Assembly: GCA_916613615.1 (NCBI GenBank)
Contig: OU744725.1
Span: 55,555,075 to 55,619,074, forward strand
Direction: 5' to 3'
DNA: 64,000 nt
Origin: Steromphala cineraria
Taxonomy: Eukaryota; Mollusca; Gastropoda; Trochida; Trochidae
The notes below the pieces were generated by a model, which was given only the letters and a program-made list of their open reading frames with translations, had not been told where the DNA came from and made no database searches. Below are positions 24,345 through 36,099 of this stretch, piece by piece. The first letter of the stretch is position 1; the number at the start of each line of letters is the position of its first letter. The translations under genes were made by a program, and so were the position numbers.

Positions 24345-25075
24345 AAAAAACTGATTAAAATTATTGAACTAGCCCTGCTTTAGTAGTTTAATTGATATGA
24401 TATTCTATAAGACGGGTGTAATTATCTTTAAAATATAGGGAATAATCTATATGGAAATATCATTTGATAGTTTCATTGAAGATAATTATGAGCTTTATAT
24501 ACTGTCCCTTATTTGAAAAATGTCGATATTTAGATTAAGATTCATTAAATGATAGCCTGCAGTTCTTTAGTACTTTAGTATATATATATATGTGTGTGTG
24601 TATGTAAACACGTTGTGTGCTGTTTTGTTTTTATCAACACCTTTTACTATGAAGACTGTGCACTTGATTGAACTTTCACCTTATCAACGTGACAACTGAC
24701 ATTCAAAACTAACCTGAAGAAGCCAACGTGGCTGAAAGCGTTAGTTAGCTAATATGAATGTGTTTATGTTTCCAATTCTATAATTTTATTTTATTTCATC
24801 TATATACGTATATAGGTATAAAAACGAAGGGGTCTCTTACATATATACAATAATTTAATATATATATATATTGCATGATATATTGTAAGATATTAGGTAA
24901 TAATCTCAATGAAAATATCTTTTGATATTTTTATCTATGAAATAAGCATTATATTCACAATAATGCTGAAAAGCAATATGTAAATAAACATTGAACAACT
25001 ATTCTCATACTTCTTTATGAGTTGATAGACATAATAGCAACATGATGTTTTCTTTGACAAGAATTTCGGAACCAG
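24345..25075. other. No gene recognised
   Basis: AT-rich with short TA/TG microsatellite runs near 24580 and 24860. The segment CTGAAGAAGCCAACGTGGCT near 24715 resembles a small hairpin of retroelement ends. Confidence 0.35.
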
Positions 25076-25079
25076 ATTA

Positions 25080-25630
25080 TGCCAAATTATCCATGCCCGG
25101 CTCAGATTGGGTTGTAGTGACTTAAACGCCGATAAATTTAACAGGTATATTTCAATTCAACTTGTTCTTGCGGACATCTATGGGAAGATTCTCTCCACTA
25201 TTTCCTTTTCTGCCCTAATTTCAATCTATAAAGATCAGATACATATTTCTACAAAAATGGTTTTGATGTATATACCATTCTATATGGTGATCAATATTTA
25301 AGCGAAGTAATAAATCAGAATATTCTTGAATCTGTCCATAAATTTATACAAGATTCACAACGTTTTAAGTTGTTGTAAACGCCTAAATTTAAAATATTAT
25401 AGAACTCCTATATTTTATATATCTTGTTGATTATAAACCATTTATTATTGTGCTTTTTGTCGGCCTATGTGGAATTACTACTTTAATTTTGATTTGTATT
25501 ATTGACTGTATCTTGTAATATTTATTGGAGCGGCACTTATATAAGCTTAAAGCTTGTTGTGCCAATCCATATTCTCGTAAATGCTTTAATTTCATGAATA
25601 AAATATGTTTAAATCACATAATAGTTTATG
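25080..25630 (+). mobile_element. LINE 3' fragment
   Basis: The frame HARLRLGCSDLNADKF is characteristic of the C-terminal region of many non-LTR RTs. A later piece reads NQNILESVHKFIQDSQRF and the 3' UTR ends with TGAATAAAATATG. The zinc-knuckle segment is lost or scrambled. Confidence 0.6.
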
Positions 25631-25949
25631 ACATGTCTTATACTCTTGAAGAACCTAGGGAATTGTATGAATAAAAATAATCTTTAGTATAGTTATTTTA
25701 CATATAAGCTTAATTTCAATACTTTTAGAAATTAAACATGTTGTAATAAGTACTGGCCTTCTCTACTTTATGAGTTTACTAAATGTGACATTTTATTACA
25801 TTAGCGTTATGATTGTTAATAAAAATAGGTAATAGTCTGATTAAAAAATTAGTTTGTACTGTTTTATTAAAACTAAAACATGATATTTTCAATAAGTTTG
25901 GAAAGTCAATAAGTTAATTAACATTGCAATAGAATTTGGCCTTCTCTTA

Positions 25950-26400
25950 TTCATGAAATAGTATTATTTTATGACCAAATAGATATTTTAATATTTTATC
26001 TACTTGTGCATGCAAAGGGTTTTAATTATTGGCTTACTGCTTAAGTTACATGTACTTAGTATGTGACAGTAGTTGACGCCAACATCCTACACAAAAAGGA
26101 CATAATATTTATATATATGAATAGTATTATTTTGTGACCAAATAGATATTCCATCTACTTGTACATGCAAAGGGTTTTAATTAATGGCTTACTGCTTGAG
26201 TTACATGTACTTAGTATGTGACAGTAGTTGACGCCAATATCCTACACAAAAAGGACATAATATTTATATATATGAATAGTATTATTTTATGACCAAAATA
26301 GATATTTTATCTACTTGTACATGCAAAGGGTTTTAATTATTGGCTTACTGTTTGTGTCACTTAGTATGAGGCAGTACTTAACGCCAATGTTCTACACAAA
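25950..26400. repeat. Tandem repeat with 155-bp period
   Basis: About three imperfect units contain TTACTGCTT-GTTACATGTA, ACAGTAGTTGACGCCAA and CTACACAAAAAGGACATAA. Units are offset by 155 bp (for example 26066 and 26221). Confidence 0.65.
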
Positions 26401-26409
26401 AAGCACACA

Positions 26410-27210
26410 GATGGTTATAAGAAGTTCCTCATCAACAAAATGTAAGGAGAATAGTTCATCGAGCTCAGTATTCATGCCTTCAAAAGAACTTTTTAGAACA
26501 ATTTCAACAATGAGAAACTTTGTTTATGATTACTTATATGAACACAAAAGAACAATAAAGGGTTTCCCTCTTGTCAGAGATAATGGTACCTTTTTACAAA
26601 TTTGAATGTTCCGTATGGCATTTTATCTTAATTAGTTTTAATACCACGGCTTCATTTGTGTTAAATTATAAACCTACGTAATTTGTGTATATCCCTGTTG
26701 ATACTTCCGCCTAAAGGGAGATAATCAGAGGGAGGCTTCATTGCATAAGAACAGCATAGACCTGAGAGCTATGATATTTTCATCTTTAATCAATGAAATT
26801 GTATATAATTAAATCGAATGAAAATTAATAAAAAATATTCAGCACTTACCGAAACAAAAGTCAAGGAATGTTTATACAGATTTATTTTAAATACTATAAT
26901 GTCGAAAAGTCAATATAAAATTGACATTGATAATTAACTACATGTAAATATTGATCTTGAGAAAAATAGTAAGTAATGATAGTAAAAAGATGCTGTTATA
27001 GAAAATATGGCATTATTTTTCATTAGTGTTGAACCGTCATTTTGACATATCAAGTTTTCTTGGCTAACTTACTATCTTACTTTTATAATAAATGGGTTAA
27101 TTAAATATATATTTATAGGAGTTTCATGATCTTGAATAATGAAAGAGTATTACATCGATCATAAGGTGATTGGTTATATCGATGTTCGATAGACTCAAGT
27201 TTCAGAATTT
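26410..27210. other. No gene recognised
   Basis: One 96-residue frame runs in from the tandem repeat and has no recognisable domain; the rest is AT-rich. Confidence 0.35.
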
Positions 27211-27216
27211 CCTTAA

Positions 27217-27572
27217 AGGGGCAGTAGCACGTCTTTTGGTAATTTTATATTTCAAATTTTTCACTGATAATTGTAAGTTAATGCTAAATGTATTGTTTTT
27301 ATAGAGTCAAAAATCTCATTACACAAGCCAATCATCCATAATCAGAGGCAAGAGTATGAAGATTCACATAAAATCCATTTGCGGCCATTTTGTGTGAACA
27401 CCTTTAATTCATTTTGTGTAAGGAAAAGGACTCGCGTGGCTAAACTTTACGTTATATGTTTGAATTATTACTGCTCCATTTAGTTTATATACATTTTCTT
27501 TCAAATAGAACCATTAATTTTCATTTTCCTGACATCACCTTATATTCCCCCTAAAAACGTGCTACTGCCCCT
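27217..27572. mobile_element. piggyBac-type MITE, copy 1
   Basis: The termini are AGGGGCAGTAGCACGT and its inverted match, ACGTGCTACTGCCCCT. Flanking TTAA is at 27213-27216 and 27573-27576. About 356 bp. Confidence 0.8.
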
Positions 27573-27635
27573 TTAAGATTAAATATCCCAAATTCTAGTT
27601 ACATCAAAACATATTTCTCTATGCCCACTTTCATC

Positions 27636-27973
27636 CATTCACTCTCCACAGAGGCAGATCAAGTCATGAATGTCGACACAGCCTCTGTTCTATTACGCCG
27701 AAATCTGTGGGTTCCGTCCGTTTCCCCTGGCGGACACAATTTGCACCACAATCCATTTGAATTTCTTTATCAAATGACAACGCTTCTCGCATGGAAAGGG
27801 TGGTTCATATCACAATGCCTTTGCCATGATTTTAGAACATTGTCGCTGATTGCACAACTAATTTTGATTGCCTCCAACCAGGCACCTCCAATTCTAGCCC
27901 ACAAAGTTGGCGTAATAGAACAGAGGCTGTATCAACATTTCATGACTTGATCTGCCTCGGTGGGGAGTTAATG
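27636..27973. mobile_element. MITE family A (Mutator-like), copy 2
   Basis: Terminal repeats CATTCACTCTCCACAGAGG and CTGCCTCGGTGGGGAGTTAA. The 9-bp flanking duplication is ACTTTCATC/CCTTTCATC (8 of 9). Confidence 0.75.
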
Positions 27974-28213
27974 CCTTTCATCAAATAGGTTAAAGGCATA
28001 AGGTTGGAAGATTTGATTATCATCTTATCTGGTCATATATAAACATGTATGCAGTGGTGCTTTCTGTGTAAACATCTGTTAAATCCTTGTATTATACTTT
28101 TTAAAGATATTTTAATATTATTTATCACAGTGAGAGAGCCAATCAAATCAAATTAGTACCAAACATAGAAATGTTGATGTGTTTATGTCAACTAAACCTT
28201 TTAATTAAAAACC

Positions 28214-28656
28214 CATTCTCTCATCAGAGGCAGATCAAGTCATGAAATATTGACATAGCCTCTGTTCTATTACGCCGAAATCCGTGGGTTCAGGCAGTTT
28301 CCCCTGGCGGAAAAAAATTGCATCACAATCCATTTGAATTTCTTTATCAAATGACAACGCTTCTCGCACGAAAAGGGTAGTTCATATCAAAATGCTGTTG
28401 TCATGATTCATTAGCCAAATGATGATTTTAGAACAACGTCGCTGATTGAACAACTAACTTTGATTGCCTCCAATCAGGCTTCTCCCCAATCTCATTAAAA
28501 TGATATCTTAATTGCTTCACATGCGTAGCGTAGTGTAGCAAATAGATCATATTTTAATAAGATTGGCTTCTCCCATTCTAGACCACAAAGTCGGCGTAAT
28601 AGAACAGAGGCTGTATCAACATTTCATGACTTATCTGCCTCTGTGGGGAGAGAAAG
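28214..28656. mobile_element. MITE family A, copy 3, interrupted by MITE family B
   Basis: Same termini as the other copies but longer because a 79-bp element is inserted at 28487. The flanking duplication has decayed (TTAAAAACC/TTGAAACCT). Confidence 0.75.
28487..28565. mobile_element. MITE family B, nested 79-bp element
   Basis: Inverted ends CAATCTCATTAAAATGATAT and ATCATATTTTAATAAGATTG. A perfect 9-bp duplication GCTTCTCCC flanks it at 28478-28486 and 28566-28574. A second copy lies at 47884-47976. Confidence 0.8.
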
Positions 28657-28659
28657 TTG

Positions 28660-29700
28660 AAACCTGGTTATTTAACACTTATATCACTCTTTTGAATGTT
28701 GTTAAATGATTTCTTATAGCATTTTTACTTTGATTCTCTGAACTTTACAAAATAAATTAATATGAAATCTAAATTCATTTTTGTTGTATGCTGAACTATT
28801 CAGACTGACCATATAATAATTGATACCAATAGTTTGATATCATAGGCAAATTTGAACCATATCCTCTCATTTTGATGATTGAACCTGCCAAACTAATTAT
28901 TCCCATGACTATTTTAATTATTTCTATATTAAGATAATACAAGTAAAACACACAAAATCTTAACCAAAAGGACATTTATTTTAAAAAATAATGATATTTA
29001 CAAAAATACATCAACATCAAAAATCAATATCTAAGAAATCAAACGGTATTCATGTAAACAAAACAGAAACGTACATATAAAAATGTATAAAACATGAATA
29101 CATATTTTTCATATTCAAAACCTCTAAAATCATCATTTAATCCTTTCTTATATCATACAATTTGTTCAATTTCAAAAAGGAAACTAAGAATAACGGGGAA
29201 ATTACAATGCAATTGCACCTAACCTGTAACTTTAAGATCACGAAAATTTAAATGAACCTTGTTTTGTGCAATGGCACGTTACTGAGAAATATGATATTGA
29301 GAATTCAATAGGATGATGTCACAAGTGTAATTCAAGATCATATCTTGTTCATTTTAGAATCTCCTTGGATTAAAATTAAGACTTTTTAAATCCATATTGC
29401 TATTTTTTGAAACCCTGGAAAACAATATTTTCCGTTCGTTATCTCTATCATAATGAAGGAATGTATATTTTCTTCTTACATATTTGTTGCGGTTTCCCAT
29501 TACTTTAGGAAACTTTAACAAAACTAGCATGTTTACTGCAAAAAATAATTATTCGTTATCTCCGTCACAACAATTCAACTGGTTTATTGCATATTTAAAA
29601 ATATGCTGCTGTCTTAGGAAACGCTCAATGCACTCGCTTGAATGTTTAGAGTCTTACACAGCTCTTTTCTTAGACCTCCCAATTACTATAATCCCCCTTT
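28660..29700. other. CLP3 downstream region, no other gene
   Basis: AT-rich. The minus-strand AATAAA at about 28976-28981 is a plausible CLP3 polyadenylation signal, about 720 nt past the stop. Confidence 0.4.
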
Positions 29701-29703
29701 TCT

Positions 29704-32700
29704 TTATTGCATATTGCGAACATAAGATGCCCTCTTACGAAACATCGGGAAACGTTTCATGTACCCGCTCGATAGGTCACGCACCATGTCTGGTTTCAAG
29801 ATCGGAGTTTGTCTGAGTTTTATCTTCCTGAACACTTTCTTGTGGATGTCCATAACGGATGTTGTATTTCCAAGGGACATGGCCTCAATAGTCTCCAAAA
29901 TGGCGTTCGTAAAGACCCCGTTTCTCCCTCCGCCATGGTTATGAGATTCCTGGTCCTGCGAGCTGGAACACCATTGGACCGCTTGGGTGTCTGCCGAACG
30001 TCTTGAACCTTCATCCATCATCCCTTCAAATATGTCCCAGAAACAAGGCATCTCAGATAGGTCAAATGGTTGCACCCAAAGTTCTAGATCATCGTCATCG
30101 TCATCTTCATCCATTTCAGAGTCATCTCTTAAGTCAAGTCCGTCCGAATCTTCATCTTCATCAGAACCAGCTACACCAATTGCTCTAGTTCCATGTCCGT
30201 CATTGCCCGGTTGGTTTGAGATGTTTTGATCACGTTGACCCTTCACCCTTTTTCGCTGCCCTTGGGATTCTTCCGAACCCCGTTGTTCTTCATCGGAGTC
30301 TAACAGCATAGCTTCTTCTTCTTCTTCTGAGTTGTTCCCCCCTCCTCTCATGCCTCTGACTCTTTTATCAACTTCTCTTCCTCTCTTTTGTCCTCTGGCA
30401 AATCCACCTTCTCCCTCTTCTCCTAGCCCCCTTCCTCTTTCCTTTCCTCCCTTAAGTTCATCTTCTCCTCTAGTCCCCATATCAAGGCTGCCCGAGAAGC
30501 AAGTATCTAGTATTATTAGCATTTTGGTGACCGGAAGTGCCTGCAAGGATTTCTTCAAGTCCTGGTGTGGATACCAGTAACCTAGTGGATCCCTGTTGTC
30601 CAGATAAAACTCCTGTTTCTTGTTGCAGTGCCCAGCATAGAACAAGATGAGTTTCTTGATGCCAAGGTCAACCAAATCTTCAACGGCTCTGGTGATGTTT
30701 CGAGCCTGGTATCCCTGACCTTGTGGGGTTACTTTGAAAATGTGTTTGTCTCTGTAAAGAAATTAAATCATTTACAGAATATCAAGAGTTTTGTTAACGG
30801 GTAATTCGTTTTTAGAATTGAAATGAATTGAAATATGAGAATTACCTTACGAGTATCGGTATAGACAATTTACATATTCTTTAAATAGTTTTATGAATAT
30901 GTCATATATATATTACAAAAAAATCAAAATATCCTTTATTATTTCATCATTGTCTCATTGTATCTACATATATATTTTACAGTCTTCATTAATAGCACTC
31001 GTTAATCTTGTATAGTATTCTGTAGTATGTGCATATCAACGTTTTTCAACACATGAACTTAAGTTTAGCCCTGTCAGAATTCCTGACTATGAATGAAATC
31101 ATTAAAATACTAACTTGATACCAAATTCTTTCATTTTCACTGTCAGATCCTCCAGATCATTGAGAAATACATTGCCATCTTTTGGTCTAGTTTTCCCGGC
31201 AATCAGCAATGCACCCGTGTCGTTCCCTCCTTTAAAGAAAAGTTGTAATATATGTGTTTTACACTCCAATAAGTAGAAATTAAATATATTTTGTGATTGA
31301 GTGTTGAATTAGCATGCTAAGCATTCATCAAACAACTTTCATTAAAATTATATATTATATATATATTATCCATTAAAAATCAATTTGTACATGTTTGTTA
31401 CCTGGTTAATTTATATTCAATAAATCATAAAACATGAACATTATCAACTGATACATTAATATTTTTTATCGCTGAATTGGAAATAGTTTTAATCGTTTAC
31501 TGTTAAACTTTCAAATGTTTCATTTGAATTGTCTCATAGGAAATATTGTTTTGAATGTTCAATCATGGATGTGTAATATGTCATATATCATAAACATCTT
31601 CAAAACAAAGCACTTACCAAAGAAGGCATCGTCGTTGAAATCTTCGTCATCTGCAAACATTGGAACCACATTAAGATATTCCATCAAAATGATTACAATA
31701 ATTATCAACGTCGTTTACAAAAAATCATCGTCATTAATAAAAAAAAATCGTAGTCAGCTTCATATACAAGAGAACGTAAGTCTTTTAAGCCTCATGAAAA
31801 CTCATGATGGAAAAGATACATATATATATATTCAGAATACATACTCATATACACTGTCATTGGAACAAATTCCTTATGTTCATGACGCATAAATGCTGTC
31901 ATTCTAAATCATATGTACGCTTACAACTATAAATCCTGCCATTGAGACCAGGAAAAAAAGTAGATATTTAAAATGACCAACGCTTGTGCAAAGTATATGC
32001 AATTTTGTACAAATAACTTGCTTACACACATATAAACAAACGATTTTTGAGACACACGTTGAAGTCTTAAAACATTAGTTTTGTGGAATGTAAGTATATT
32101 TCCTTAGTATATAATGTCACATACTGTTACAAATACAAAAACATAAACTACTTACCCCCCGAATTGCCCCCAAGCGTTGCACCATCAAGCCCTATGATAT
32201 TCACATTACCATGGTTCCCGCCGTTAACCCCCGTCACACGCAGAGGGTTGTCTGAAGCAGGGGAAATATACAATTTTCATTATCATATTAAACACTAAAA
32301 AACGTTTAACGTTTTTGAAAGAAAATTTTATTCATACAAAATTCAAAACATAGCTTGAGGTTATATTACAGTCTGATTAAAATCGACCGTACTCCGAGCA
32401 ATAAAATAGCAAAAATGTTGTCTCTATCGGTGTTAAAAATTCGAACTAGTCTGGATATCCTCTCCGTCTCGGTCTGAATGCATCCACCTCTATCGCATGT
32501 TTCTGAGATAAGCTCATCTAACCAAACACAAGGCGGGAAGCAAAACCTTTCGATATGATGCTAGGGGCACATAACTCTAGTGTACCATTCGTTATACATA
32601 ATCGCCGATTAACGCTATGTAAAAAAGAAGATGTGATTGGATAGCTTACGACTGGGTCTGTCTGCGCTAACTTGGTTTTAGTAACATGCGACAGAGGTGG

Positions 32701-35239
32701 GTGCATTCAGACCGAGACGGAGAGGATATCCTGAACCCCGATAGAGACAATATTTTTGCGATTTTATTCCTCGGAGTACGGTCGATTCTAATCAGACTGG
32801 GTTATATTATCATGCACGAAACAATTACTTGCTAAGGTCATAAAGAACATATTACAGAAATATGTCGACAGATTTAATGTCGTGTTTAGCACTGCTTTTC
32901 TAACAGCAGCACAAGAAAGACATCGCGTACATAGATATTCCCCGAGGAAGTTTTTCATATGATTTTTACGAAACGAGTGTGAATTTTTGTAAAACCCGAG
33001 CGAGAGCGAGAGTTATACACAAATTTGCACGAGATTCGTAAAAGTCATATGACACACTTCCGAGGGTATTAATTTCTTTATTACCGATTCTATTCCATTT
33101 TTACCATATTAGAAATATCCAAGAAACGGGCCGCTTCCCTTGTGACGGCTACAGTGACGCTACAGTGACGTCACGAACAATGGTGCGACAAAATACGGGA
33201 ACTGGCCCTACAAGAATCGTTGCTAGGCAAAAGTGATATGTGCTCTAGTGCTCATATCGAAAATATGTCACTACTTATTTTCAACCATATGGGTAAAAAA
33301 AAGTGGTATGCAGTCTAACTTGAATCATCTACAAATTAATAATAGTGCCAAAGTGTATGTCACTATGGTCGTAACCTGTCACATTCAATGACGTCAATTG
33401 TCTTTGTTTCAGAGTTGAATTTATGATAAGTTAAACTTACCTATCGGTCCTTTTATCTTTAAGTTTCTCGCTCCAATCACACATCCCCTTTTTATGCTTC
33501 CGCTCTCTATGCCAGTGATAACGATCGGCGCTTTGTGTTGGTTTTCATCTAGAATATACAAACTCAGTAATCAGTTTCTTTCATGGTGCTACAATTAAAT
33601 ATTGTAAATATTAGTTGGTTAGTACATTAAGGAGCCACTCCTTGATTTTCATCATATGTGGTCTTACTTTGATGGGAACGTAAATGGCAAATTTCATAAT
33701 ATGTTTTCAAAATATTAAAAACATTCAGTCCCCCAACGCCAATTAAATAATAAATATGCGTTGAAAATAGGAAAACAGTCATATATATTCCCAGAAACCT
33801 AATTCACGCATACAATTTACCAGGCTACAAATTTTAAGCTATGAAAAATGATCAACTTAATACTGTCGTTCTGACAGCTTTAGATAATTTAAAAAACATT
33901 GGTTTGACTTATTGACGCGAGTCATTGTCCGGTTTTCGATCATTATCACGACTTCAAACCCTCCTGTTGTCACTATACAACGTCGATAAGCTTTAAAAGG
34001 ATACTTTCCTGCAACAGCTGATTCTTGACTCAAAACACTTTCAAATGACTCTATTGATAAAGTCTGGCATAAATGACACACTAAAATTAATTTCTCTAAT
34101 TAGTTGATATCATTTAAGTATAAAACAGAAAGGATTTAACAAAGGATTTTTAAATCAAATAATAACGATATAAAAAAGGCACAATATCTTGTAAAATTAT
34201 TGTTTACTCAGTCACTAGACAGTATAAGCATAGCTGTATTAAACAAATCATCTTTAAGGCAGGAATGGATTTGCTTTATGAAATGTAAGTATATGAACAA
34301 CTTATATGTGTAGACTGTCATAGTGGGTATATTTTCGTGATACATCGATTTCTTGCTTTTTGATAATGTGCAAACATATTTATTATTTATTTCCACATTT
34401 AATGATTGTTAATGAATGAAACAACATGATGTCATTATCACTATTCAACAATTAAATCTTTTATGAAATTTAGTATATGCTAGGCGGTGAGAGACTGAGT
34501 ATTCTCAGTTCTAGAAAAGTTGAGTGTGATATCACCTTTTCAAGTCAGTGAAAATATCACAGAGGGGATCCTGTGAACAATGGTTTGACGTCACTAAGTT
34601 ACGATCTACAATGGTATGACGTCACCAGAAAACTCTCGAGTCAAGACCTTTTTGACATAAATTACTACATTTTCGACCACAGAGCAATATAATAAAAAGA
34701 ATATGTTTTGTTTTGATTGTGATATCACTTATCTCTCATCTCGTGATGGAGTAAAGCCTATATTTTCACTCGTGGCTGCCCGAAAACACTGGCTCTATTT
34801 ATGTTCGGAAGTCGTTTTTTAAATAATGTACATAAATAGAGGATACTAAACGACCTTCCATTTAATACTATTTTTATTAAACGAGTTAATGGTTTTGTAT
34901 AAAACGAGCGAAGGAAGTTTAGTATTCTGTTTATTACTTGCCCTAAAAATCACGCAAACTTGCCGAAAATGTGCTGAAACTAACAGATCCGCGACTCGGC
35001 ACCCATTGTGGCGAAGCGCTTACATTGTGACGTCGCAACAGCTCACTTCTGTGATGTCATACTTGCATTGTGATATAACACTATTTTAATATTGCCGTAT
35101 AAATATTATACTGCGGTATCTTACACGGGCGTTTATTAATGATTTATATTCTGTAAAATTTAATTAAGTATTTTAATACAAACAAACCTTTGCTGTTCGA
35201 ACGTTTTTTTAACGTTTTCATATTCTCGTTATCTGTCAT
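29704..35239 (-). CDS. CLP3: caspase-like protein with duplicated RHIM-like/amyloid-motif-like N-terminus, 6 coding exons, 483 aa
   Basis: In coding order the exons are 35239-35188, 33548-33441, 32251-32156, 31650-31618, 31229-31115 and 30751-29704; all introns are GT-AG, with phases 1,1,1,1,2. The first 18 residues are Lys/Asn-rich. Exons 2 and 3 encode two related units: residues 25-51 (PIVITG, then VIGARN, then IKG) and 56-82 (PLRVTG, then NIIGLD, then LGG). The first resembles a RHIM core (hydrophobic-G-x-x-N). An acidic exon (residues 87-96) leads to the C14 core: GALLIAGK near 101, His176 (FYAGHC) and Cys219 (LDTCFSG). A very acidic linker includes a CFWDIFE motif; the p10-like end starts near residue 391 (VQWCSS, then GVFTN). 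An AATAAA lies on - at about 28976. By analogy with RHIM kinases and fungal or bacterial amyloid-C14 proteins, assembly-driven activation is inferred, not shown. Confidence 0.87.
32369..32799. mobile_element. Foldback element, 431 bp, 10-bp target duplication, in CLP3 intron 2
   Basis: Long inverted arms start CAGTCTGATTAAAATCGACC and include GATATCCTCTCCGTCTCGGT. The flanking direct repeat GGTTATATTA is perfect (32359-32368 and 32800-32809). Duplication length and long arms fit a Mutator-like derivative. Confidence 0.75.
32930..33300. repeat. Dispersed repeat copy (partner at 9810-10090), in CLP3 intron 2
   Basis: This is the longer copy. It contains an inverted pair (CATATGATTTTTACGAA ... 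TTCGTAAAAGTCATATG) and a GACGTCACGAACAAT segment shared with the CLP1 intron copy. Confidence 0.55.
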
Positions 35240-35975
35240 GATCTCCTGCTGCAAAACAAATTTTTAAAATAAATATAACATCAATATCGTATATAGATAG
35301 AAGACATTTGTTGTTGCTTTGAAAGGAGTTTTTTTTAAAAATATGATAGAACGAATAAAATAGGTATAAGCTTTTCCAATTTGAACTTACGATTAGTTTT
35401 AAAGAAATTGAATCATTCTGATATGGAGACTGTTTATTCAATTTTGACATAAGTAGTCTCCAAGTACAATCATTTTCTGAGTAATATCGATTTGGGTTTT
35501 CCCAAACTTCTATTTATGGCAACGCATTCCGGGGAAATCCTTATTCCTATAAATCCTATATCTAACGATTCTGATCGCTTAATAAACTCTTATTTAGATT
35601 TCGTTTGGTTGATTGATCTTTCATTCTATTGCTATGGGAATTTCTTTTCAAAGGAAAGTTGATTTGAATCATTAAAACAAGTTACAAAGATTTTATTAGC
35701 GATTCAAATCTGTTTTCATTATCAATTCAATATCAATGTCTAAATACGTTGTCGTTGCTGTTATCCTTTAAGAGGCTATAAGATCCAAATTATTAAATAA
35801 TATAGTTGTCTTATAAGCATTGTTAAATATTGTAACACGAACGGGAATCAAAGAAACATGCTAAGGCGGAAGTACGTAACTTGAACTCGATCGATTGTTT
35901 TGTTTGTAATCTTCGCATCGGAAATTCATAACTATTATTGTTATATATATATATGAATAAAGTGTTTATACTTAC

Positions 35976-36090
35976 ATATGTTCAAAAACGTAAGCTTTGA
36001 ATCACAACCAGTGGTGTTGCGTGTCGTATCTCGCAGAAAATGGCAGCTACACTTGTAAAGCTAGGTCACAGAGCTATAAATATATCCAGC
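35976..36090 (-). promoter_or_regulatory. Candidate CLP3 promoter and first noncoding exon
   Basis: On the minus strand a TATA-like ATATATTTATAG lies at about 36075-36088. Some 30 nt downstream a leader of roughly 70 nt ends in a strong donor (CATAT/GTAAGT) at 35976. The coding start exon has an acceptor at 35249 with 9 nt of leader, so an upstream noncoding exon is required, and this one fits. Confidence 0.3.
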
Positions 36091-36099
36091 TCATTTCAA

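Noticed and set aside
29809..30580. Plus-strand Ser/Pro-rich frames opposite CLP3
   Set aside because: Complement of the acidic linker; composition explained by the real minus-strand exon.
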